DNA from: Paenibacillus sp. YPG26
GTDB taxonomy: Bacteria; Bacillota; Bacilli; Paenibacillales; Paenibacillaceae
Direction of reading: 5' to 3'
DNA: 64,000 nt
Assembly: GCF_023704175.1 (NCBI RefSeq)
Contig: NZ_CP084530.1
Coordinates: forward strand, 2,970,001 to 3,034,000
The translations under genes and the position numbers were made by a program. The notes below the pieces were generated by a model. It worked only from the letters and a program-made list of their open reading frames with translations. It searched no databases and was not told where the DNA came from. Below are positions 35,842-43,278 of the stretch, piece after piece. Position 1 is the stretch's first letter, and each line of letters opens with the position of its first letter.

Positions 35842-35848
35842 AGACGAG

Positions 35849-36114
35849 TATTACAAGCCCAGAATCCAAGAGGTGAAGTTAGAAATGGAAGGCGACCCGA
35901 GTAGTCCGCAGAGCTATGCCCCTGCAGAACAACTGCATAGAGAACAAATCAGCAGGACACTTGCGGGAGGAAGGGGCTCTTTCGTTTCCCGGTGCCATTA
36001 CTGCCTTGACTTACGGTAATGCTCCGGCTGCTGATTTCTTTTCTGTGCTCTTATGTGTACCCGCATAGACAAGAGCATATCCCTTCACAGCGAAGGGTAA
36101 AGGAGTGAAATCAG
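35849..36114 (+). ncRNA. Structured 5' leader of corA (candidate cis-regulatory RNA)
   Basis: Several exact inverted repeats lie within 266 nt: TGCAG/CTGCA (35923-35937), AAATCAGCAG/CTGCTGATTT (35946-35955 with 36028-36037), CATTAC/GTAATG (35996-36001 with 36016-36021), TGCTCTT/AAGAGCA (36046-36052 with 36071-36077) and CCCTTC/GAAGGG (36081-36097), the last directly before the corA ribosome-binding site. A 44-codon ORF runs through the first three. It does not match the M-box (ykoK) consensus I know. Confidence 0.55.
35885..36019 (+). CDS. 44-residue upstream ORF in the corA leader
   Basis: ATG 35885 with GAGGTG about 9 nt upstream, then MEGDPSSPQSYAPAEQ through SRCHYCLDLR and TAA. The final stop codon sits inside the CATTAC/GTAATG hairpin. 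The end carries a CHYC motif that could bind metal. It could be a leader peptide whose translation alters the leader fold, as known for other magnesium-transporter genes in enterobacteria, or a short independent protein. Conservation across species would decide. Confidence 0.45.
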   Translation: MEGDPSSPQSYAPAEQLHREQISRTLAGGRGSFVSRCHYCLDLR

Positions 36115-37050
36115 ATGAAAATTCGCCATGTTAACGCCGGTGTATTCACTGTGGTGGAAGATTTGGAGCTAACCCTTACGCCGCCGACGGAAGGATTCTA
36201 CTGGATTGATGCCGACGCTGAGGACCTTGCACTGCTGCAGCCGGCTTTTGCCCTGCATGATCTCGCAGTCGAGGATTGTCTGACTGAAGAGGAGCAGCGT
36301 CCGAAGATTGAAATTTATGATAATCACTACTTCATTGTTGTGAACAGTATTCGTTTTGATGATGAAGAGATATTCCTGCGTGCACTAAGCATGTTCCTGG
36401 GACGCCATTATATTATTACGGTAACCAAGCAGAAGATTAACGAGCTCCGCGCTATCAAGCCTATCCTGTGGGAACAGGAAGTCAACGAGCCGGACCGGTT
36501 CCTGTACCTGCTGATTGACCTAGTGGTCGATAACTACTTCCTTGTCGGAGACCGGATCGAGGATAAGATTGAGAAGCTGGAAGAGGATATTCTGGTTCAC
36601 ACCAAGCGCTCTCATCTGAATGAAATTATCGGTCTGCGAAGCGAGATTCTCTGGCTGAAGAAGATGCTGGGTCCGCAGAAGGAAGTTATTAATATTCTTA
36701 ATAAGAAAGATCTGCGCCTGATTGACGATCAGCTGCAGAAGTACTTTAGCGATATATATGAGAATGCGGTGAAGATCTCCGAGAACTTTGACACCTTCCG
36801 GGAGCTGATGGGCAACTTGCGTGAAGCCTATCAGTCCAGTATCGCCAACCGCGCCAATGAAATCATGCGTGTATTTACCGCCATTACAACGATCTTCATT
36901 CCGCTGACTCTGATCACGGGAATCTACGGGATGAACTTCGACAATATGCCGGAGCTCCACGGAAGATACAGTTATTTCATTGTAATCGGGATTATGGTCA
37001 CTTTAGGTTTTGGCATGTTCTATATTTTCCGCAAAAAAGACTGGATTTGA
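36115..37050 (+). CDS. corA: CorA family magnesium/divalent cation transporter
   Basis: A 311-residue pentameric channel: a large cytoplasmic domain (residues 1-~245, ending in a long helix), and two C-terminal transmembrane helices (about 250-270 and 285-305) linked by the signature YGMNFDNMPEL loop with the GMN selectivity motif. The C-terminus is KKDWI, typical for the family. AAGGAG precedes ATG 36115. It is monocistronic behind a long structured leader, so post-transcriptional control is likely. Confidence 0.95.
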   Translation: MKIRHVNAGVFTVVEDLELTLTPPTEGFYWIDADAEDLALLQPAFALHDLAVEDCLTEEEQRPKIEIYDNHYFIVVNSIRFDDEEIFLRALSMFLGRHYIITVTKQKINELRAIKPILWEQEVNEPDRFLYLLIDLVVDNYFLVGDRIEDKIEKLEEDILVHTKRSHLNEIIGLRSEILWLKKMLGPQKEVINILNKKDLRLIDDQLQKYFSDIYENAVKISENFDTFRELMGNLREAYQSSIANRANEIMRVFTAITTIFIPLTLITGIYGMNFDNMPELHGRYSYFIVIGIMVTLGFGMFYIFRKKDWI

Positions 37051-37077
37051 GCTCACCGCTCCATCCCAGATCAGCTT

Positions 37078-37129
37078 AAAGGACGAAACGATCCCCTGCC
37101 TTCCCGGCAGCCGGAGAGCTTCGTCCTTT
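37078..37129. terminator. Bidirectional terminator between corA and the HRDC gene
   Basis: AAAGGACGAA / TTCGTCCTTT arms with inner pairing; serves both converging genes. Confidence 0.82.
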
Positions 37130-37136
37130 GTTGTTC

Positions 37137-38144
37137 CTAGCCGGCGCTCCGCACGCCGGATCCCTGCCGCCGGTAACGGATGCGGATCAGACGCAGCTGC
37201 TCATACAGCTTCTCCACATTGCTCTCGGCAGGAAGCTCTGCACCATACACCCGCTGAAGGACGGGCTTAAGGAGGGTGTCGCCTAGTTCCTGATAAGCCT
37301 GCCATACAGCCATCTGCTCTGCTTCCGGGACTTCCCTGAGTTCCGCAAGCAGCAGAGATTCAAGCTCATACCCGTCTTTCTCCAGGTCTTCAAGCAGCTC
37401 CACGGTCTCGCGCCGGTCAAGTCCTGTCCGTCTGCACATCTCCTCGACATCACCGCCTTCCGCCATCGCTTCCAGCATGACTCTGCGCAGACCGAATTTC
37501 TCCATCTCCACCCGGTATTTAGCTTCCTTCTGCTTATAGAGCCAGGAGCGGAATTCTTCTTCATCCAGCGTTCCTTCCACCCAGTTCAACGGGAAAATAA
37601 ACGGCCGTTCGCCCTGCTGCTGTGTCAGCTCGAGCAGCTCTCCACCATACTCGGCAGATTTGGATTCGCCCACACCCGGCAGCTGCAGCAGCTCCTCGCG
37701 TGTGCGCGGCTGGAACACGCTGATCAGTCTCAGCAGACGGTTGCTGGCAATCAAATACGGTGCCTTACGTTCCGCAGCTGCCCGTCTGCGCCGCCATGCG
37801 CTCAGCTCTGTGAATAACGCCTCGTTCGGATTGAGCTCACTGTAGTATACGAGCTTTTGGGCCAGGACGGCCTTCCCCTTGCTGTCTTCTCTCTCATGAA
37901 AGATCCCGTCTATAACCGGCCGGAAGCCTTCACCGAGCTTCATCGCTAACTGATGACGGTAGACATGGAGCATCTCAGACCAGGAAGCCCCTTCATACCA
38001 GAGGGTCTCGGATTCGTCATCGGCGGACAGCTCGTTCCAGCCCATTCTCCATACTCCCTCATCTTCACCGATCCACACCTGAGCACCACTTGGCATAAGT
38101 TCATCCGTCTTTCGCTCCATACTGTTGAGAAATATAATCCGCAT
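37137..38144 (-). CDS. HRDC domain protein
   Basis: A 335-residue soluble protein. A central HRDC domain (about residues 105-185: FTELSAWRRRRAAAERKAPYL and TREELLQLPGVGESKSAEYG), the nucleic-acid-binding module of RecQ helicases and RNase D, is followed by a helical C-terminal half with a probable helix-turn-helix (VEEMCRRTGLDRRETVELLEDLEKDGYELE). There is no helicase or nuclease domain, so it resembles stand-alone HRDC proteins of Bacillota. ATG 38144 has AGGAGGTG 7 nt upstream. A promoter and a terminator hairpin both lie in its 5' leader. Confidence 0.85.
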   Translation of the reverse strand: MRIIFLNSMERKTDELMPSGAQVWIGEDEGVWRMGWNELSADDESETLWYEGASWSEMLHVYRHQLAMKLGEGFRPVIDGIFHEREDSKGKAVLAQKLVYYSELNPNEALFTELSAWRRRRAAAERKAPYLIASNRLLRLISVFQPRTREELLQLPGVGESKSAEYGGELLELTQQQGERPFIFPLNWVEGTLDEEEFRSWLYKQKEAKYRVEMEKFGLRRVMLEAMAEGGDVEEMCRRTGLDRRETVELLEDLEKDGYELESLLLAELREVPEAEQMAVWQAYQELGDTLLKPVLQRVYGAELPAESNVEKLYEQLRLIRIRYRRQGSGVRSAG

Positions 38145-38173
38145 TATCCAGCACCTCCTATAAATCAGCACAC

Positions 38174-38212
38174 AAAAAAGCACCTCTCCGGCTTATCGCC
38201 AAAGAGGTGCTT
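38174..38212 (-). terminator. Leader terminator (attenuator) of the HRDC gene
   Basis: Minus strand AAGCACCTCTTTGGC-GATAA-GCCGGAGAGGTGCTT, 15 bp with two G-U pairs, then TTTTTT. It lies 30 nt upstream of the HRDC start and downstream of that gene's promoter; no other minus-strand gene precedes it. Confidence 0.8.
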
Positions 38213-38236
38213 CCCCATTTGTATACTGTTATCCCT

Positions 38237-38264
38237 ATCATACCTTAATCTGGAAAAAAGTCAA
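38237..38264 (-). promoter_or_regulatory. Sigma-A promoter of the HRDC leader
   Basis: Minus strand TTGACT, 16 nt, TATGAT; predicted start near 38230, so the hairpin would end a transcript of about 57 nt. Confidence 0.75.
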
Positions 38265-38343
38265 TTAGCAGTATAAAGGCCATCCGTCCCCTTTCCTGAT
38301 ATAATAGGAATGACTTCATACAGTTGAGGAGGCAGTACCTAAT

Positions 38344-38646
38344 ATGACGTTTTCTGAGAATGATCTGGATTTCCTGTCTGACTCTACGGAGCAGACCTCT
38401 ACCCGATTTATCACATTCATTGGCCATTCCATGAAACGCTTCGATCTGGCCATTACAACGACTAACCGCTTCTACGGGAAGAAGCTGGTTACCGATCTGC
38501 TGGCTGGTAAGACGGCCATCCTGGGCTCGGACGATCTGGACCAAGAAGGCTATCTCGAGCATGTCTATAGTCTGGACGAGGAAGAAGGCGAGGAACTACG
38601 CGGATTCCTGTATCAGGTGCTCGGCGAGCCGCATTTTACAGATTAA
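38344..38646 (+). CDS. DUF3055 family protein
   Basis: A 100-residue acidic soluble protein. The block RFDLAITTTNRFYGKKLVTDLLAGKTAILGSDDL and the closing EEEGEELRGFLYQVL match the DUF3055 family of Bacillota as I recall it (written here as two family blocks). No function is known. Its Shine-Dalgarno is GAGGAGG 10-13 nt before the ATG. It is monocistronic with its own terminator, divergent from the HRDC gene. Confidence 0.75.
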   Translation: MTFSENDLDFLSDSTEQTSTRFITFIGHSMKRFDLAITTTNRFYGKKLVTDLLAGKTAILGSDDLDQEGYLEHVYSLDEEEGEELRGFLYQVLGEPHFTD

Positions 38647-38663
38647 TTCGGGTGATTGATGAG

Positions 38664-38684
38664 GCGGGGATATCCCCGCTTTTT
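38664..38684 (+). terminator. Terminator of the DUF3055 gene
   Basis: GCGGGG-ATAT-CCCCGC then TTTTT. Confidence 0.9.
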
Positions 38685-38893
38685 GTGTTTAACCCTCTGA
38701 TGTACTGAGTATGGTGTATTGCCAAATTAACGGCTCATTGTATTTTTGTTCCAACGATCAAACCTGCTACCAACCTTCTTCCCCATCTGGCATCTCCCCC
38801 TCTTCTCTTCTCTCTAAACATATGTAAGTCAACTAAGCTTGTACCCTAGGCACCCTTTACAGGTAAATTCAGGTTTGCTAGAATGTCTACATC

Positions 38894-38930
38894 AATTGTC
38901 AACCATATATAACGAAATAGGTTAACAATA
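38894..38930. promoter_or_regulatory. BirA operator upstream of bioB
   Basis: AATTGTCAACC, 15 nt, GGTTAACAATA: the biotin-repressor consensus (TTGTNAACC-N14-16-GGTTNACAA). It sits 24 bp before bioB, so BirA bound to biotin should repress the gene. Confidence 0.92.
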
Positions 38931-38953
38931 TACATAGTGAGGAGACTTGAGAC

Positions 38954-39955
38954 ATGAATACATTAATGGTCGATCATGTAAAGTGGATGGCGCTGGCCGA
39001 GAAGGCTCTAAATGGAGAGCAAATTACGATAGAGGAAGGACTGTCGGTGCTTCAAGCCGAGGATGAAGAGGTGCTGCCGGTTATGCATGCAGCGTTCAAG
39101 GTGAGACGCCATTATTATGGCAAGAGAGTCAAGCTTAATATGATTATCAACGCGAAAAGCGGACTCTGTCCGGAGGACTGCGGCTATTGTTCGCAATCAA
39201 TCGTCTCCACGGCTCCTGTGCAGAAGTACACCCTTCTGGATAAGGAGACACTGCTGGCAGGAGCGCGGGAAGCGCTGCAGCGCAAAGCTGGAACGTACTG
39301 CATTGTGGCTGCCGGCCGTGGACCAACCGAGAAAGAGCTGGAGCAGGTGGTGGATGCCGTTAGAGAGATTCGTGACACTATGCCGCTCAAGATCTGTGCC
39401 TGCCTGGGCATCCTGAAGGATGATCAAGCGAGGCGTCTCGCGGATGCCGGCGTGCACAGATACAACCATAATCTGAATACGAGCAAGGCCAATTATTCAT
39501 CCATTACAACCACCCATACTTATGAACAGCGGATTCAGACAGTGGACACAGTGAAGTCCTATGGCATGTCCCCCTGCTCCGGTGTCATCATTGGCATGGG
39601 TGAGACGGATCAGGAGATTGTCGAAATGGCCTACGCCCTTCGTGAGCTGGACGCGGACTCCATTCCGATCAACTTTCTCAACGCCATTCCCGGAACACCG
39701 CTGGAGAACGCCGGACGCACGCCTGCGCTTAAGGCGCTTAAAGTCCTTGCGTTGTTCCGGTTGATCTGTCCGACCAAAGAGATCCGGGTAGCAGGAGGAC
39801 GTGAGATTAACCTTCGCTCGCTCCAGCCTCTCGCTTTGTACGCAGCCAACTCGCTCTTTGTTGGCGACTATTTGACAACGGAAGGTCAGGACATTACAGC
39901 GGATCACCAGATTATTGAGGATTTGGGATTTGAAATTGAACTAAACGCGCTCTAG
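38954..39955 (+). CDS. bioB: Biotin synthase
   Basis: A 333-residue radical-SAM enzyme that inserts sulfur into dethiobiotin. The SAM cluster motif is Cys72-x3-Cys76-x2-Cys79 (GLCPEDCGYCSQS); the [2Fe-2S] ligands lie in YCIVAAGRGP, KICACLG, SPCSGVIIGMGE, and the Arg ligand in GGREINLRSLQP. GTGAGGAG precedes the ATG. It stands alone; other bio genes are not in the window. A BirA operator controls it. Confidence 0.97.
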   Translation: MNTLMVDHVKWMALAEKALNGEQITIEEGLSVLQAEDEEVLPVMHAAFKVRRHYYGKRVKLNMIINAKSGLCPEDCGYCSQSIVSTAPVQKYTLLDKETLLAGAREALQRKAGTYCIVAAGRGPTEKELEQVVDAVREIRDTMPLKICACLGILKDDQARRLADAGVHRYNHNLNTSKANYSSITTTHTYEQRIQTVDTVKSYGMSPCSGVIIGMGETDQEIVEMAYALRELDADSIPINFLNAIPGTPLENAGRTPALKALKVLALFRLICPTKEIRVAGGREINLRSLQPLALYAANSLFVGDYLTTEGQDITADHQIIEDLGFEIELNAL

Positions 39956-40001
39956 AGAACTGTGACTCATCTCCCCCCGCATTCTCTCAAAGCTCCTTCA
40001 C

Positions 40002-40670
40002 TCACTCCCGCTCCGCGCTTATCCGGGCACACAGCAGCAGCACAAAGGACATGAGCACCATGAGTCCGGCCCACAGCCAGGCCGAACTCAGATCATTCGT
40101 GTCCACCGCGATATAGATGGCCGTAGGCAGTGTCTGTGTCCTGCCCGGAATATTGCCGGCGAGCATCAGAGTTGCGCCGAATTCTCCCAGACTTCGGGTG
40201 AAAGCCAGAATGAATGCCGTCAATAGCGAGCGGCGTGCCAAAGGCAGGATAACAAAGCACAGGAGCTGGAACTCCGAGGCCCCCATGGAGCGCCCTACCG
40301 CAAGCAGATCCCGGTCAATGGAGGTGAACCCTGCCTTTAGAGTCTGGTAAGCAAGAGGAAAAGCAACTACGGATGCAGCAATCACCGCAGCTCCCCAAGT
40401 GAAGACAATAGGCATGTTGAAGAGTGTCTCGAAGGCTTGACCCACCCAGCTCCGCCGTCCAAAAATCACAAGCAGCAGGAACCCGACAACCGTAGGGGGC
40501 AGCACTAATGGAAGCATAAATAGTGTCTCTATCACGGTAAGGCCCGGGAATTTGCGAATCGTCATTCTCCATACGGCCCATATCGCACAGACAAAAGCAG
40601 CGGTTCCCGCGAGCAGGGCTACTCTGAGCGAGAGAATGACCGGTGACCAGAAATCCAGAGAATTCATCAT
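40002..40670 (-). CDS. modB: Molybdate-type ABC transporter permease
   Basis: A 222-residue membrane protein with about five transmembrane helices and the ABC coupling loop (GASEFQLLCFVILPLARRSLLTAF begins the loop; key part GASEFQ...ILPLA). LPLVLPPTVVGFLLL and FTRSLGEFGATLMLAGNIPGRTQTLP are ModB signatures. It is preceded by an MBL hydrolase with a 3-nt gap, and no modA or modC is next to it. The convergent bioB follows, so it is the end of its operon. It may serve with components encoded elsewhere. Confidence 0.9.
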   Translation of the reverse strand: MMNSLDFWSPVILSLRVALLAGTAAFVCAIWAVWRMTIRKFPGLTVIETLFMLPLVLPPTVVGFLLLVIFGRRSWVGQAFETLFNMPIVFTWGAAVIAASVVAFPLAYQTLKAGFTSIDRDLLAVGRSMGASEFQLLCFVILPLARRSLLTAFILAFTRSLGEFGATLMLAGNIPGRTQTLPTAIYIAVDTNDLSSAWLWAGLMVLMSFVLLLCARISAERE

Positions 40671-40673
40671 GAT

Positions 40674-41651
40674 TTATCCAACCACATAATAGACCACTTG
40701 CCCCCTGCAGTTCTCTTCACCGGCTCGTCCTTGTCTGACCAGCTCAATCAGATGAGCCAATGCTTCGGACATGGCGAATCGCATCTGATGTATGCCCAGC
40801 TTGCTTCCAAATAGAGAGGTGCAGACCTCGAAGCATGTGCGGGGCCGCTCCGCCAGGAATCCCTCAATTACGCTCAGACGCTCCTCGTGATGAAGCAGCA
40901 GCGCCTCCAGCCGCTCCCTGAAGTAATCGAATGGATGCCGATGTCCTGGATAGGCGAAATCAACCGGATAACCAGCCAGCTTCAGCATGGCATCGAGATA
41001 GGACTGCAGCGGCTGCGGGTCACTTCCGGGCAAGAAGCTGATATTCGGGGATATCTGCGGAAGAACCGCATCCCCGCACAGCATCGTTCTGCTCTCCGCA
41101 TGATAGAATGACATGTGTCCCGGAGCATGTCCGCCTGTCTCAATGGGCAGCCATAAGCGGTCACCCATTTCAAACGGTGTTCCCTCATCGATATAGGATA
41201 CAAGCGGCTCCGGAGTCACCTGGGGCAGGAAGCCGGCCAAGTGTGCTGGAAGCTGACGGGTCCACTCCAGCGGCATACCATGAATCTGGTATAACGCAGG
41301 CAGCTCATCACTAACCAGACTGCCTCTTCCCCACATGAACCTCGTCTCCGCGTGCGCGCGCCGTGACATCCAGACACTTGCGCCTGTGTAAGACTGGATA
41401 TAACCCGAGAGGCCATAGTGATCGGGATGATGGTGGGTCACCACCACCGAGGTGATCTCCTCCCTAGCAAAGCCAAGATTATTCCATATCTCCTTCCATT
41501 CCCCAATGCTTGTCTCCGTCTTGGGTCCCGGATCAACAATTGTAATCCCGTTGCTGCCACGAAGAATATAGCTATTCACCCACCGCAGCGGCGGGGCCAT
41601 TGAGATCTTCACTTGAATAGTGCCATCTTCCCATTGTTTGATTTCTGACAT
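40674..41651 (-). CDS. MBL-fold metallo-hydrolase
   Basis: A 325-residue metallo-beta-lactamase-fold hydrolase with the metal motif HHHPDH (residues 73-78), a second His in GGHAPGHM, Asp in LCGDAVLP and His in PGHRHPF. It has a C-terminal helical extension of the kind seen in LACTB2/RNase-like or glyoxalase-II-like members (LEALLLHHEERL...HLIELVRQG). The substrate is unknown. ATG 41651 is preceded by GAAGAGGC. It is apparently cotranscribed with modB, an unusual partner. Confidence 0.82.
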   Translation of the reverse strand: MSEIKQWEDGTIQVKISMAPPLRWVNSYILRGSNGITIVDPGPKTETSIGEWKEIWNNLGFAREEITSVVVTHHHPDHYGLSGYIQSYTGASVWMSRRAHAETRFMWGRGSLVSDELPALYQIHGMPLEWTRQLPAHLAGFLPQVTPEPLVSYIDEGTPFEMGDRLWLPIETGGHAPGHMSFYHAESRTMLCGDAVLPQISPNISFLPGSDPQPLQSYLDAMLKLAGYPVDFAYPGHRHPFDYFRERLEALLLHHEERLSVIEGFLAERPRTCFEVCTSLFGSKLGIHQMRFAMSEALAHLIELVRQGRAGEENCRGQVVYYVVG

Positions 41652-41894
41652 GCCTCTTCAACCTCAGCTTCCCGACAGAATCATACGAGGTGAATGTACA
41701 GGCTCGTATTTATGTTTATCATCGCTGTCATGGACGGTTCCAGCTTCAGTCAAGCTTCAATCTGCTAGGAGGTCCCCCATAGATCCCATCCAGGCTTTCT
41801 GTCAGGAGCCTGAAGATCAGTGATTACTCCTTATTTTACCTTCTTTCCCTTCTGAACTCAAAGCAAAACAATGGACCGTATGTGCTCCATATAT

Positions 41895-41926
41895 AAAAAC
41901 AGCCGGGTTCCTATGAACCCGGCTGT
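41895..41926 (-). terminator. Terminator of the PrsA/SurA-like gene
   Basis: ACAGCCGGGTTC / GAACCCGGCTGT with a 4-nt loop, then TTTTT on the minus strand. Confidence 0.88.
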
Positions 41927-41941
41927 ACTCTGTTCTATTGA

Positions 41942-43066
41942 TTATTCAGTTGCTCCGGCACCGGCTGCTCCGGATGTTTTGGTATTCAGATTGTTCACAA
42001 TCTTCGCTTTGGCTTTAGTCTCTTCAAGCCATTCCGGCTGCAGTTGAGCTGCCTGCTGGGACTCCAGACCATCACGAATCTGATCCTTACGTTCTTCCAA
42101 TGTGGCTGTATGGGCTTCCTTGCGATCTGTCAACTTCAAGATCTGGAAGCCGGCCTCCGATTTCACTACCCCGCTAAGCTCATCCTTCTTAAGCTTGAAT
42201 GCGGCTTCTACTACCGCTGGATCCTGCTGACCTTTAGCGAAGAAGCCCAAATCTCCACCTTTAGATTTGGTCGCTGTATCCGTAGATTTCTCCTTGGCAA
42301 GCGCAGCAAAGTCACTTCCGCCCTTCAACTGCTTAAGAATAGCATCTGCTTCTGCTTGCGTGGCTACGGTAATGCTCGACACCCGTACTTGTTCAGGTGT
42401 ATTAAAGGACTCTTTGTTCTGGTCAAAGAACGATTTAACCTCCTCGTCCGTCACTTTAATTTTGGAGCCAAGAAGCTTTCTAAGTTCAAGCTGCTTAACC
42501 ACCATTTTCTTCAGATCGTCCCGGGTCATGCTGTTCTGCCCAAGCGCCTGGTCTAATGCTGTCTTCGAACCATACTGTTCTTCAAGGTATCCGATTTGCT
42601 TATTAATATCCGTATCCGTAATCTTGATATTTGCCTTGGTCACTTCCTGCTTCAACAGCTCTTCATCGATCATTGCGTCCAAAGTCTGTGCTCCGCCTGC
42701 TTTCACCAGCTCGTCATACAGCTTGTCCTTAGTGATCTCCGCCCCGTTAACCGTAGCAACAGGTGCGTTATCCGCCTTGCTCTTCTCTGTTAATGGCTTC
42801 ACCAGAAGAATAACCAAGGCAACAGCCAGAATCAAGGAGACGACCATCCAGATCAGACTTTGTCTCTTCGCAGCTGTTACCGCCGGGTTGCCGCCCGCAC
42901 TCTGCTCGGTTACATACGCCTTCTTGTCAGGAGATGAATAAGCAGCAGGCTCCTGAGCTTCTGTCTGCGGCGCTGCTGCCGAGGCTTCCACTTGTACCCC
43001 CGTGTTCTCTTCCGTTGTCTCGGGGCTTGTACCTTGCCCCAAGTTCTTCTGATCTTTGTCTTCCAT
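41942..43066 (-). CDS. Membrane-anchored SurA/PrsA-type peptidyl-prolyl isomerase
   Basis: A 374-residue foldase. The N-terminal ~68 residues are acidic, Ala/Glu/Thr-rich and cytoplasmic; a transmembrane helix is at about 71-90 (LIWMVVSLILAVALVILLV). Then a SurA_N chaperone domain (VATVNGAEITKDKLYDEL) and a parvulin domain (VRVSSITVATQAEADAILKQLKGGSDF and GGDLGFFAKGQ) follow. Unlike PrsA of Bacillus it has no lipobox; a helix anchors it. It helps fold exported proteins outside the membrane. It is monocistronic. The MEDKDQK start at 43066 has GGGGAG 12 nt upstream, a long spacing. Confidence 0.88.
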   Translation of the reverse strand: MEDKDQKNLGQGTSPETTEENTGVQVEASAAAPQTEAQEPAAYSSPDKKAYVTEQSAGGNPAVTAAKRQSLIWMVVSLILAVALVILLVKPLTEKSKADNAPVATVNGAEITKDKLYDELVKAGGAQTLDAMIDEELLKQEVTKANIKITDTDINKQIGYLEEQYGSKTALDQALGQNSMTRDDLKKMVVKQLELRKLLGSKIKVTDEEVKSFFDQNKESFNTPEQVRVSSITVATQAEADAILKQLKGGSDFAALAKEKSTDTATKSKGGDLGFFAKGQQDPAVVEAAFKLKKDELSGVVKSEAGFQILKLTDRKEAHTATLEERKDQIRDGLESQQAAQLQPEWLEETKAKAKIVNNLNTKTSGAAGAGATE

Positions 43067-43278
43067 GTGAATAATTGACTCCCCTCTAACGCTTGTTTAG
43101 TATCACTTTACCAGAATTGGCACCTGTTAACCTTAACAAATCATAAAAAAACCAGCTTGATTTTTAAGGAACTCTTAATGAAAACCCGTGATTTTCTTTA
43201 CCTAGTAGATGAACTTCATTTTTGTTTGTGCGGCAAAAGGAGTAAAATAGGACTATACCGTATTTTAGGAGGATTGGC

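Noticed and set aside
35849..36114. M-box (ykoK) riboswitch before corA
   Set aside because: Only the opening AGGTGA resembles it; the conserved central sequence of the M-box is missing.
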